Shown here piece by piece: positions 24,701 through 36,700 of a DNA stretch of 64,000 nucleotides. The stretch lies in the NCBI GenBank assembly GCA_047967505.1, contig CM106540.1; one strand, 5' to 3'. A program made the position numbers and the translations under genes. Every line of letters begins with the position of its first letter. Position 1 is the stretch's first letter. A model generated the notes under the pieces. It worked only from the letters and a program-made list of their open reading frames with translations. It was not told the origin of the DNA and did not search any database. The DNA is from Dipteris shenzhenensis (lineage: Eukaryota > Polypodiophyta > Polypodiopsida > Gleicheniales).

Positions 24701-27700
24701 AAATCAAGCTTCTCAGCATAGTCCTGAATACGAAGCTCCAACTGGGTAACCCTTTGGTCCCATACTTCAGTTGAACTTCCATCTGCCATCCTGACTGTAT
24801 ACGCATAGTCAGATGGGTTAGTCTTTAACTTCAGCCTCTTCACGAGCTTGAAGTTAATCACATTGTGAGTTGACGCCGAGTCAAACAACACAATGACATC
24901 ATGATTGGCCACTTGCCCTTTTATTTTAATTAACTCCGTATCATTAAAGGCTGTATACCCCGTTGCTATGGGCTTAGATAGGATGTTATCAGGTGCACTC
25001 GTTACTAGCTTAGCAACAGATACACATAACAAACAAGGTACTGACCTCTGAGAAGATCCCGCTAGCTGAATCTGCATCTCTTCCGCTCTAGGACTTCCCT
25101 CCATTTCCACGTCGCATTCTGAGACCACCATCTCAGCCATCCGATGATCTTTATTCTGTGGACAATCCTTGCACTGATGAGGCTGAAGGCATCCAAAACA
25201 CAAGCCTTATCTCCTCGCTTTATCCCTTTGCTCTAGGTTTAAGGGAGACTTAGACCAAGCCCGGGCTGCCATTGGGATTACTTTCCTCTTCACTCCAATG
25301 GTGGTACTTGGTTTAGGAGTTTCAGCTGGTTTCGCCTGCTTGGCTTGACCACTCGCCTGAGAACCACTCCCTTTACTAATCCATTTCTTCTTAAACCCAG
25401 ATTTCTTCGGATACCCATACTGGGTTCCGACCTGTGCAAACCCACTTGGCCTGCTGCCCTTGGTATCTTCATAGTTCAGGGCTATGGCTATTGCATCATC
25501 TAACGTGTTCGCGTACTTAGCCCGAACTTCCATTTTTATCTGATCATTCAATCCAAATATGAAATCTTTCACTTGGATTGATTGAGGTAGGGGTTCATCA
25601 ACCTTCATTATGCTCTCTCGAAACTTCTCAGTGTATTCTGCCACTGACAAATTTCTCTGACGAAGGTTCCTATACTGATCCCAAGCTCGGGATGCTTTGT
25701 CAGGAGGGAAGAAGTGTTTCCTGAATTCTCTTTTAAACCCCTCCCAGGTAGTGGATGCTATACCATCTTTTTGTTGCTTAATCCACCACCGATCCGCTGC
25801 CTCACTAAACATGTGAGTGGCCTCGCGGATCTTCTAGATATCATTCCTGATTTCACAAATGGCGAACGCCTCGTCCCATTTGTGTTACCAGGTCTCAATG
25901 ACATCGGAACTACGGTCGTTATCCGACCAGAATACTTTTCCGGCCTGTAATTGGCAATATTTGGTACTTTAGCCTTCCTAGGCTCGACTGTATGGACACT
26001 AGACTCCGATTCCATTGGAGCCTTTCCTTTCTGCTCTCGAGAAGGTTTGGTAGACATACTATGTATTGCTCTTCTAAGTTCAGACTGCCCTGCATTTCTC
26101 TGTAACTATTGCGCTAATAACTGCTGCAAGGCATCTTCAAGTAATGCAACCCTGCCAGATAAGGTGTGAGCTCCTGGGCGCGATACCTGCTGGGTCGGCC
26201 GGACTCCTGACTCACCAGGGTCCCTCCTGGAAGCCTCTTCTTTTGCTTCCATTTAGTTCAATGGGTGTTTTGTTTTGTTCTTGTTTTTTTTTTTTAAAAA
26301 CACCGCTAAAACACTGTATTTACAAACTGACACAATTCAGTGTACTGACACTCTGACACAATTCCCTATACTAGGGAATACCTGCAATCCCACATGCACA
26401 CTAAATAGGCATTTGACACATGCATAACCCAAATAGCGCTTTTCCCTATACTAGGGAAATTCCTACAAACTAACTCTGACTGAAGCACACAGGCATATGC
26501 ACAGGCATAATCTATCCCTGCTATAGCATCGAAAACTACAAACACTGCTACAACCACAAAAGCCTAATCTGCTCCTGACAAAACAAGAATGATAGAACAA
26601 AGGGAAAAATGAGTAAAATGCTCCCTGGTCTAAATCTGTCTCAGCTCCACATCACAATTTGAGTCGCCGAAGCCTGCTCTCTGATCGAAATGATAAGTCT
26701 CTGCCTCTCGATCCAATCTCAGCTTACGACCTGCCTGCGTGGCATTGGAGGGCTTTGACCGTAAGGGCGCCAGGGAAGCAGGTCGACAACTATTACAAAC
26801 CGACCTCCACAGGCTTCTCTATGCACCCAATAGCCTTCAACAAGGTCACCTCGCCATAGCAGAGACACCTTCTACCAACGACCAACGAATAGCAGGCAGC
26901 CACGTAACATGTTCAAGGCCTTTGTCACACAACCCCTGTCAAGCCCGAGCAAATACTACGATCAGTGCGGGAGGACCACACGCAGACACATTGTTGTCAT
27001 TCATTATCCGTAATTCGTCAAACATCCATCGCATGGAGGTCACAAGTAGCAGAGTCGTCCTGTTAAGCCTTCACTCCGTCGTAGACCACGAGCAACAACA
27101 CCTATCTATGTCAACTTGTCTTATGGGATCCCTCGCTCCAGCAACGACTCCGAAACCTAGAGGTTAACTGTTTTATTGCGTAGGCCAACGTCGATCAAAC
27201 CTCACGAACAGTCCACGTATCGTATCACGTGCCTGCGCTCCACGCCTGCTAACCGCTACCAAAGATCAAAGACCCGTTCATCACGATGCCCGTCACATAC
27301 TAATTCACCGTCTGTTTCTCAGGTCTTTCATTTCATCGTAGATCATGAATCCCCTCTCATCCTCTGACTTAGGCTCTGATCTTTCGTCCATCCCTTGATC
27401 TCTTCCATGAGCTCTGATACCAATTGTAACACACTAACTTCTAACTACAGACAAATCATGGGAGAAGCACCACTATTGTTCCACCCAGCCAACCTTGCTG
27501 AAACGTGAGAGCCAACTGAGAATTCCAAAAAAAACATACGTGAGAGCTCATTCTCATCTCTCTCTAGCTTCAACAAGCCCCATCTCCCTAGATGGATCTA
27601 GATGCCACATGTCATCATTATAGGGCCTTACTAATGCAACATTTCACCCCTCTCTTGGGATGCTTTAGTTTCCTTTGCCCCTAGGCACATTTATTGCATT

Positions 27701-30700
27701 AGACCCTTAGCCTTAGATCCACATAGTCTGGTGCTATCAACCCTCACCTAGGACCTTGACATTGATTCCCTCTCGATCATTTACATGAAGTGCAAATAAA
27801 TATATTACAAATATAGATCCTTTAAGGGAAATGTCGATTGATTCTTCCGAGGTCATGCTACCTCGGCTAGAGCGTAACAGCTGACAGGCACCTCGTCGCA
27901 GATTCTTCCTCTTCCTCTCACCTATTCCAGGAGTAGAGTTAGGACAGCTCAGCCCTTTTCAGCTCTTCGGGCTCCTAGACCTGACCCCAGGATGGTTGAT
28001 AGAGATCTACCCGTTGAGTTTTGGCCCTTCTTGGCTCGAGGGGTTACCACAGACTCCCTCACCCGATTGGAACTTCTCCCGGTGTTTTGTCGACGGTCAG
28101 AGGAGGTAGAGGAGTACTTGGGATCTGTTACTCTTTCCAAAGAGGGGCACATTCTTCGTTTCTCCGCAGGGCAGCTTCCAATCTCGGGGGAGCGAAAGCT
28201 GGTCAGCTGAGTTACTTGACAGCGAGATTGCTAGACAGCTCATGAGCATGACTCAGTTCTCACCGGTTCACTGTATAGTCGGCTCGCAGATTCATTCATG
28301 CCCTAGGACTCTCCGACCTGGCTTCGGTGGCAGGGCCTTTCTGTTTCTGTTCTTTGAGGTTCAGGGAGATTTTGATGTGCCCAGGAGTGCTGGTTGGTTT
28401 GACTTTCAGCTCCTCAGTTCGCGCCAGAGTACTATTCCCATGGATGGAGCCATTTTACATGAGTTGGGGCAGATTTGGAGTTTGATCAGAGACCGACTTT
28501 GGATTGCGCCGTCAAAGAGAGTTTTGTGTCGTACCACTGGCACCCCCTCACTTCCATCCGATGTCTAGGTTGTCCATCATTTCATGGAATGTGAGAGGAC
28601 TGAACGGCCGCAGATTTACCTCAGATGCAGATGGTCGTAGATCGGGTGTTCCTAGATTGCAACTGCTTAGGGACCCCCTTCGGTTTATTTCCTCAGGGTC
28701 CCCTCCAGACATTGTGCTTATCCAAGAGCATAAGCTCTCCCAGGACAGGATTGACAAATGCAGATCCTTACTCAGAGGACAGAGCCGGATATTTTGGAGC
28801 CTAGCAGATGGCACGAGGGGAGGAGTTTGCATTTCAGTTTCAGCCAGGTGGGCCTCAGAGATCACCCAAGAGGGTACACTAGTGGAAAGCAGGGCATGTT
28901 ATGTTATTCTTCAGATTGAGAGCACAGTAGTTGGTGTTCTCAATGTGTATGCCCCCCAGGGATCCAGCCCACAGACGTGCTTTTTGGAGACAGCTCAGAG
29001 AGTCCCTTCCTCAGGCCGACACTTGGATTGTTGGAGGAGATTTCAACATGGTTGAATTCTCTGAAGACAAGTCAGGCCAGTTAGAGGGTGGCCTTTCTGA
29101 TAGGGAGAGAGTGGAGTGGGATAGTTTTGTTTTGCACGCTAGACTTCACGATGCAGCTCGATTGGATGACTTTCGTCACTTGGCTGACAGTCTTCAGTTC
29201 TCTTGGTCCGGGGTTTTCCATGGCTCTCTTTCTTTGGTCAGACTTGACAGGTTTTATATTGGCCAATGGGGCCAGGCCAGAGGAGGACAGATTGGGATCC
29301 ACCCGGGTTATGTTTTATCTGACCATGCTCCAGTCCTATTGCAGATTCTCCCTACCTCCTGTTTGGAGATTCCTGTTTGGAGAGCACAGGCTCTGTGAGG
29401 GTTCCGGACTTTGTTTTTCACGATGCAGAGTTCGTGGAACGGTTGAGAGGGGCTTGGTTGTCAGAGGACAATCCTGTGGATCAGGGCTGATTGATGTGGG
29501 TAGAGAGGGCTTTGGCTAGAGTCAGCATGGCCTGCCAGTTGAGGGCAAGAGAAGGAAAAGCTAAGAATCAGAGATTGGAACGCAAGAGCGGAGGTATCCA
29601 GACTTCAGAGATTGATTCGGAGTTTTCCTCATTCTCTTTTCATCAGAGGGAAGCTTTCGGAGGCTCAGGAGAGACTAGAGGAGATTCAGGGCAGGAGGGC
29701 CCAGTTCAGGTTTTACTCCCAGCAGACGTTCTGGATCCAGAAGGGGGATAGATGCTCTAGAGAGTTTTTCAGGGCAGCGGGTCAGAGATACTCTTTGGAC
29801 AGCCTTCGTAGACTTGTGGATGAGGCAGGGTATCTTCAGACGGACCCTCACCGTCTTGTTGAGATCACTTCCGATTTCTACTCCACTCTTTACACTGCCG
29901 ATCCAGTCACCGAGGAGATGATCAGAGCTAGAGAGGAGATTTGGAGTCATGTCCCCCAGATGGTCTCGGATAGGATGAGTCATGTTTTGGATAGCCCACT
30001 ATCACTCCAAGAGATCACGGACGCGTTACATGAGCTGCCCAAAGATAGATGCCCGGGGGAGGACGGTTTGTCGCCACTTCTTTTCAGAGCTCTTTGGGAT
30101 ACGATTGGGCCTCATCTACTCTCTGCCTTTTCAGAGGCTCTCGATACAGGATCTTTGGGCGAGACATTATGCACAGGTTTGATTTGTCTCATCCCGAAAG
30201 GGGGAGACAAGACAGTCCTACGCAATTGGAGACCTATTACACTTCTAGGGACAGCCTACATGATCCTAGCGAAGACCTTGGCTCTTCGCTTAAAGCCTTT
30301 GCTGCCAGATATCATCAGAGCTACTCAGACAGGATTTGTCCAAGATCTGAGTATCTTGAATAATATCTTCACCTTTTGGGAGGCCACTCACTGGGCGCAG
30401 GAAAGTCAGTAGGAGATTGCAGTTCTTCTTCTCGATTTTGAGAAAGCCTATGACAGGGTGGACTGGGGTTTCTTGGAGGGCACTATGAGGAGGCTAGGCT
30501 TCAGTGATAGATGGATTTCTTGGGTCTCCTCACTTTACTCTCATTCTTCTAGCAGGATGGTGGTCTGTGGAGGCAGAGGACTAGCTTTTCAGCTATCCAG
30601 ATCAGTACGACAGGGATGTTTGCTTGCACCTTACCTTTTCCTTTTCGTAGCGCAGGCTATGGGATACTTTATGCAAGCTACTAGTCATGGCACTTTGGGC

Positions 30701-33700
30701 ATTCATCTGCCTATCCGGCAGGAGCAGGAGCTTCTGGACATTGAGTTTGCTGACGACACGGCACTGACAGTCAGAGGAGATGCATATAGTCTTGCTACTG
30801 CTGCAAACTCAATTGACACGTTCTGCCTAGCCTCAGGGGGACTTGTCAATTGGAACAAATCAAAAGGCATCTGGACAAGAGCTCAGCAGGCAACCCCAGC
30901 ATGGGGAGGAGACAGAGGCTTTGTGTGGATACCCAGAGGCACCTCCACGAGATATCTACGCTTCCAAGTTGGCATTGAGGTGTCCCCGATGCAATAGTTT
31001 GCCCCAGTTCTTGTAAGTATTCGGAGAAAGCTAGCCTACTGGAGTACGGCTAGACTTTCTTTGGCCGGAAGAGCGTTGGTACTCAACCAGGTTCTACTTG
31101 CGACTATGTGGTACGTTGCGTCATGTTGGTGCTTTCATGCTGACTCCATTCGCCAGGTGAGGAGATTGCTTCGGAACTTTCTGTGGAGTGGTGGTGATGG
31201 TTCTGAGGACACTAGGGCCAGAGTTTCATGGGATACTATCACTTTACCCTCCTCGCAGGGAGGACTTGGGGTTCTTGATCCGGAGATGCAGAGCAGAGCC
31301 CTTTTAGTCAAACTTCTTGTTAGAGGTTTGACTCTAGGAGATCAGCCGTGGAAGCAGTTCCTACTGCATGGGATTCATCAGTGCACCCCTAGAGCAGCAG
31401 GCCAGTGGGCAGGTAGAGTCAGTTGGATCTTCCTGGTGGACCAGCATTCTCAGCCTTCCTCACCACTGGTAAAAAGGCTTATTCAGATCTGGGATCTTTT
31501 TCGACAGCACCTCATCAGAGCAGTTCCCTCCTCCAGAGAGGGAATTGCTAGACATCCACTTTACCATAACCCCCTGCTTCGGTATCAGGGATCTTCCCTT
31601 GGTACAGAACTTAGAACTCCTTTGGCCAGTTGGCATGCTCAGGGGGTTGTGACAGTTGGAGATTGGTTCAGGGGAGGTGTGGAAATGTCAAAGGAGGTGA
31701 TCAGAGATAGACACGGGCCACTTCGACAGATTGTTGCTATAAGATTACTGATCATGAGAGCTATTCCTCAGCAGTGGAGGGATATACTCACAGATCCTGC
31801 CTGTGTTCACCCCATCTCTACTTGGTCAGGTTGTTTTAGTGAAGCTGGGCTATGCATCGGAGTTCGTTTAGGACCGGCACCGTTTATCTATTTTGAGGCA
31901 GACTCCTCTCACAGATTGTATCCCGCTCAGCCCCTGGATCGGCAGGAGCTACTTTGGCAGAGTCAGGATCATTGGTTGCCTGGGTAAGGAATGGGCCACA
32001 GATCCTTCCAGGTTGACCATTGCAGAGGATATTAGATGGAGACTTTGGATTTTTCAGGGTCGACCTCTTGCGGAGCTTGACTGGGACCCAGCTGAGTGGG
32101 CATGGCCTGCTCCAGTGGCAGGCGATCGTCCTCTTTCCTTTTTCCAGTACTCGACGAGGGCAGGTTACATGCTTTAGCAGAGAGACTCTCATCACCTACC
32201 ATCTGCCTCCCAGCATTGGCGCGCACAGGGACTTACTGCAGAGCTCTTGCTGAGCTACTAGACTCACTTTTGGGGCATCAGTAGAGCCAGGAAAGTCTCC
32301 TACTTTCTTTGGCTCACTATACATAGAGGCATACCTGTGGGTACTTGGCTTCAGCAGATGGGTAGAACCTCCTTGTGTATGCGTTGTTAGCTTGCAGAGG
32401 AATCTAGCAAGCATTGTTTATGGAGCTGCCCCAGCTCTAGAGTGGTCTGAACAGGTATCTTCAGGTTGTTCTCATATGTTACATCCAAGTCTTTTCTCAT
32501 GACATGGGGCGCTGCCCTTTGGGGGAGAGGATCTGGAGCCTTAACTCTCTTTGAGTCAGAGCCAGGAGACCATGGTTTCTTCATGCAGCATTGCCAGAGA
32601 CGGGATCCCACAGAGGCCAGCATCATGGAGCCACAGGATTTGCTTTTGGTACCTGTACCAGCTCAGGATTCCCTGCCTACTTCAGCTGCAGGGTCAGCTT
32701 GGGAGGTCATTTCCAGCATTACCCTATGGCGGATATGGTGTTCGCGATGTTCTTTTGTCCTTGGGGGCCATTTATGCACGGAGGCTGACACTCTCGCTTC
32801 CATTTGGGTGGAGATTATCTTCACTCTCAGGAGTCAATGGGAGCGGTGTACAGGCACCTCTTTGGCAGCTCATGGGAGACTTATATCCTTCATGAGGACA
32901 TGGGACTGCTCCTTGTTTTTTCATTTGACCCCTTTTGGGATGTCGTGGCATTTTAGTCCACCACCATGGCTTTTTTGCCACATTGTTGAGGCTAGGGATA
33001 GAGTACTTTCTCTCCCAACTGTTGTATGATTTGTTTTGAATGGAATATATCACTCTTCTCTTTTAAAATATTTGAACCTCTTCCTTAGTCGATGCAAGTA
33101 AAAAGTTATATCTTTCAAATGAATGATAGGAAAATATAATTTTTGGTATCAAAGTGATATAGCACCATTTATGAAGAGTAAGCACATGATGACATACGGC
33201 GTAGGCAACTATATCTAATCAACGGATTGCTCTAGTAGGTCTTGGTTGAAGCAACAAATCTACGATTGGGAGCAGGAGGCTACAAAGCTTGCATACTCAA
33301 TAGATATCCAGTACTCTATGTGTCAGAGTGCAGTATTACTTCAGTTGAAATCTCTACGATTTAGAACGTATCACTGAGCAGCTGGTCTCTGTGTCGTATG
33401 GCCTCATGAATGAAAGTCGCCTATTGAAGAATTCATCAACAACCAAATACACTGATAAGTTTAGGAAAATAGTCATGAAAATATTTGAACCTCTTCCTTA
33501 GTCGATGCAAGTAAAAAGTTATATCTTTCGAATGAATGATAGGAACATATAATTTTTGGTATCAGAGTGAATAAGCACTATTTATGAAGAGTAAGCAAGT
33601 GATGACAAATGGCGTAGGCAACTATATCTTGTCAACGGATTGCTCTAGTAGTAGGTTTTGGTTGAAGCGACAAATATACGATTGGGAGCAGGAGGCTACA

Positions 33701-36700
33701 AAGCTTGCATACTCAATAGATATCCAGTACTCTATGTGTCAGAGTGCAGTAATACTTCAGTTGAAATCTCTACGATTTAGAACGTATCACTGAGCAGCTG
33801 GTCTCTATGTCGTATGGCCTCATGAATGAAAGTCGCTGGGCATATCTGATACAAGTGCCACAAGAGGATAGAGAGTGGTTTGAATCCATCCCTAATGACC
33901 TCAGATCTCATAGTACATAGGGCATCTGAAAGCAAAGCGTTCCTTTGACTAAATCTCCTATAGATCACAGAGAGCGCAGATGCGACCATCTCTAGGTATG
34001 CCCTCCGCCCATCCACTCTCAATGCGTAGTTGGTGTGATGAAACATGGAACTGCCCCATAGACATCCTCAAAGAAAGGGAGGTGGATTTATGTGTATCCT
34101 GGCAGATCGATGAAGCCCTCCTTTGATATCCATAAGCAGTGATCCCTACAGAAACTGAGCTTCACAAGAAGCTTGCTGGGCGCTAACTAGGTCCTGAAGG
34201 TGTATACCTATATGGGATCTTCCAAGATAACCTAGTTAGCCTCGTGGGAAGTAAGCGGAACATAAGGGACCTCAAGCCTATACTGAAAGGGGGGTAATTT
34301 ATCCATGTGGCAAACAGAAGCTTTCTTCTTCTGACGGACAGGCTGCATATCATCTCTGCCTTACTCGGAAGATGATGCTTGGTCTCGAATCTGGGTTGTC
34401 AAAATAAAACCTTAACTCATCATAGAACCAGCTATTGTAGAGTACTGACCCAAAGGTGTACAAACATGCGCACGTGCACACACACACACACAGAGATCAT
34501 ATAATCCTATTAAAGCCCATGTGAGAGCCTTCACGATCTATGGGACTGGTGATAACTATTAACTAATAGTGATCCCTTAAGTCTAGTGACAGTAGATATT
34601 ACAAAACCTACTATGTAGTGAGTACCTGATGAGCTAGCTTATGGGCTAGCCCTAGTACCTTCTTGCAGTGCTCTAAGACTTCTTTTATGTGACTTTCTAG
34701 TTCTTTTGCTGGCTGCTCCAGCAGATTTTTCAAGTTATTTTTGCTGTCCTCATAACGTTCTCTGATGTGTGTGTAAGCTCTACACTTTAGGAGTACATGC
34801 TGCTCATTCTCTACCTCCCGTATGGGGCACATTTTGTAGATCCTTTCTTCCCTTGGAATTCTGGGTCACCTCTCTCCACTTCTGAATTGGTTTTAATTTT
34901 ACAGATTAAATGCCTTTTCAATATTGATATGTCTTCCCCGAGGTATTTTTGCATCTCGTAGCTGTCCATTGATTTAATTTCCTGCTTGTGAAACTGCATT
35001 TTTGTTCCTAGGTTGTGCCATAGCTTCTATAGCATTTTCTGTCTCACTATCTCCCTAACTTCACATGCATCTGCTGGTATATCAGCAGCTGTTACACCCC
35101 ATGAATCCATCCACTTCATCCCCTCCCTATAACATCCTCCACTTTGCATAGCTTCCATTACCTTGTGTGGTATCCTACTGGCATTCATTTTCTCAACTTT
35201 GTTGAGGTAGGCCATGAACTGACACATTGCCTCCCATTCTAGAGGTATCATAACTATTTCAAACAATAAGATGGGTAGGTTATCTATACTTCAACCCCTA
35301 ACTCCCCTATTAGGAAACATTTATGTACCACTTCTATTCTTTCCCAGTAAATCCTAGAGAGTCCAAGTGCCCAAGCTAGGCATTTGTAAAGGATTATTAT
35401 CTACACAAGCATAGTGTATAGACTTTTCTCATTTCCCAATTCCACAGATGTGATTTTCTGGATTTATTTTGGAGGCTAATGCGTTCACTCCTCCTAGAAT
35501 TCTCCTCTCCACACATACATTCCATTTGTAATTGTAGGCGCATACCAATTGTAACAACTCCCTTGCAAAACTTGGTACCTTGTGACTAGTGTTTCTTTGG
35601 AAACTATGCATCTAAAGTCACCATTATTTTTGTCTTATCTATGTTGACCTGTATTCCTGCGTGTCTGCAGAATCCTCTTGAAGCATCTAAACGTGCTTGC
35701 AAGTTCCCCTTGCTCTTTGCGAAGAATACAACATCGTCTCTGTAGATAAGCATTAGCGAAGCATATCCTGCACTTTGCACTCCCTCCTTGCTATACATTT
35801 TCATCCACTCTTCCAAATCATCAACAAAGAGGCCAAAGAAAGGGGGCATCCTTGCTTCACCCCTATATCGCTGCTTGTGACAGCTAATCCCTTGGAACAT
35901 GATCCATCTACTAGCAGATGTGCTAGCTCTGCTAAAATTCTCTCATAGAGTCAATATGTTGCTTCTTTGAGCTTCAGAGGAGCTTCAAGAGTTTACTATG
36001 CGGTACTATATCGAATACTTTCTTGAAATCAACAAAGCAACAATAGACAACCTCTTTCTTTTGTTTGGCTCCTTCAGGTGCAGCTCTAATGGCCACTAAA
36101 TGATCCACTTTCGAGTGCTTAGGCCGAAACCTGCTTGGGATTGTGCTCTGACCCCTTATTCCTTTCCCAATGCCTTTACTGAATAAGATGCATTATTTGC
36201 ACATGTAATTGTTCCCCTCTTTGGTGCATCTGCAAGTAAGGTAATAACTTCTTGCAGGAAGTGATGTGCTTGCTAGCACCACTGTCAAAAAACCATGCAT
36301 CAAAACCATAAGAAACTGTCATGCAGACATCATGAATAGAAGGATTGTACTGACAAGTAACAAGAAAAGTCCAATGCTGATCATCTGCAAAATTGGCAGT
36401 CTCATGCCTATTGTCATCTAGACTAGGAGCACCAGAAACTTCAAGACCCGACTCCTCCTTTTCAAATGCAATTCTCTTTTTGCACTCAGTGATGTCATGC
36501 CCAGATTTTGTGCAATAGTTACATCTCTTTTTCTTTTTCTTCTCTCCAGAAGAAGATGCATCAGAGGAATGAGACCAGCATGTGTATGCGGGGGCTTATC
36601 AGCTGAGACTTTCCCATTTCCCTTGTTTCTATGTTAAGTGGCAAAGGCTTGATCACTAGCCATAGAAGCATTTCTATTCACACGGCTTTGTTCTTCCTGT

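Larger units (their letters stand above)
21040..27879 (-). mobile_element. Ty3/Gypsy chromovirus element B, full-length, relatively young
   Basis: 6,840 bp, minus strand, with target duplication GCTGA at 21035-21039 and 27880-27884. LTRs are 455 bp each and differ at about a dozen positions by eye. The primer site TGGTATCAGAGC reads on the minus strand from 27422 down to 27411, two bases from the LTR. A purine tract lies at 21495-21508. Gag, protease, RT, RNase H, integrase and chromodomain are all present. The integrase region has the longest retroelement ORF in the window (508 codons). A few lesions inactivate it: a gag frameshift near 25840, a stop after KARR at 25207, a 44-bp duplication in RT, a stop/frameshift near 23340 and stops before the chromodomain. 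Confidence 0.95.
19477..28210 (+). pseudogene. L1 ORF1 (Gag-like RNA-binding protein), split by Gypsy B
   Basis: Starts at ATG 19477 ([14 protein letters not shown]). The N-terminal domain continues to about 19918, where a frameshift moves the reading to the frame of 19890-21039. A CX2CX4HX4C zinc knuckle, [14 protein letters not shown], is at 20112-20153. A TAG at 20334 then breaks the frame. An in-frame 96-bp duplication follows at 20427-20618. Joining 21039 to 27885, with Gypsy B and its duplicated target removed, keeps the frame exactly and runs on to a TGA at 28208. ORF1 proteins of this class bind the element RNA. It is dead through the frameshift, the stop and the 6.8-kb insertion. Confidence 0.82.
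18950..33064 (+). mobile_element. L1-type LINE, about 7.3 kb without the nested Gypsy
   Basis: Bounded by a 13-bp target duplication. The order is a 5' leader with an A11 run and GC-rich segment (18968-19476), ORF1 with CCHC zinc knuckle, ORF2 with APE endonuclease, RT and a C-terminal zinc-finger region. The 3' end is GAATATATCACTCTTCTCTTTT, without a clear poly(A). Gypsy B (21040-27879) splits ORF1. All ORFs carry frameshifts or stops. This is the most complete L1 in the window. Confidence 0.9.
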
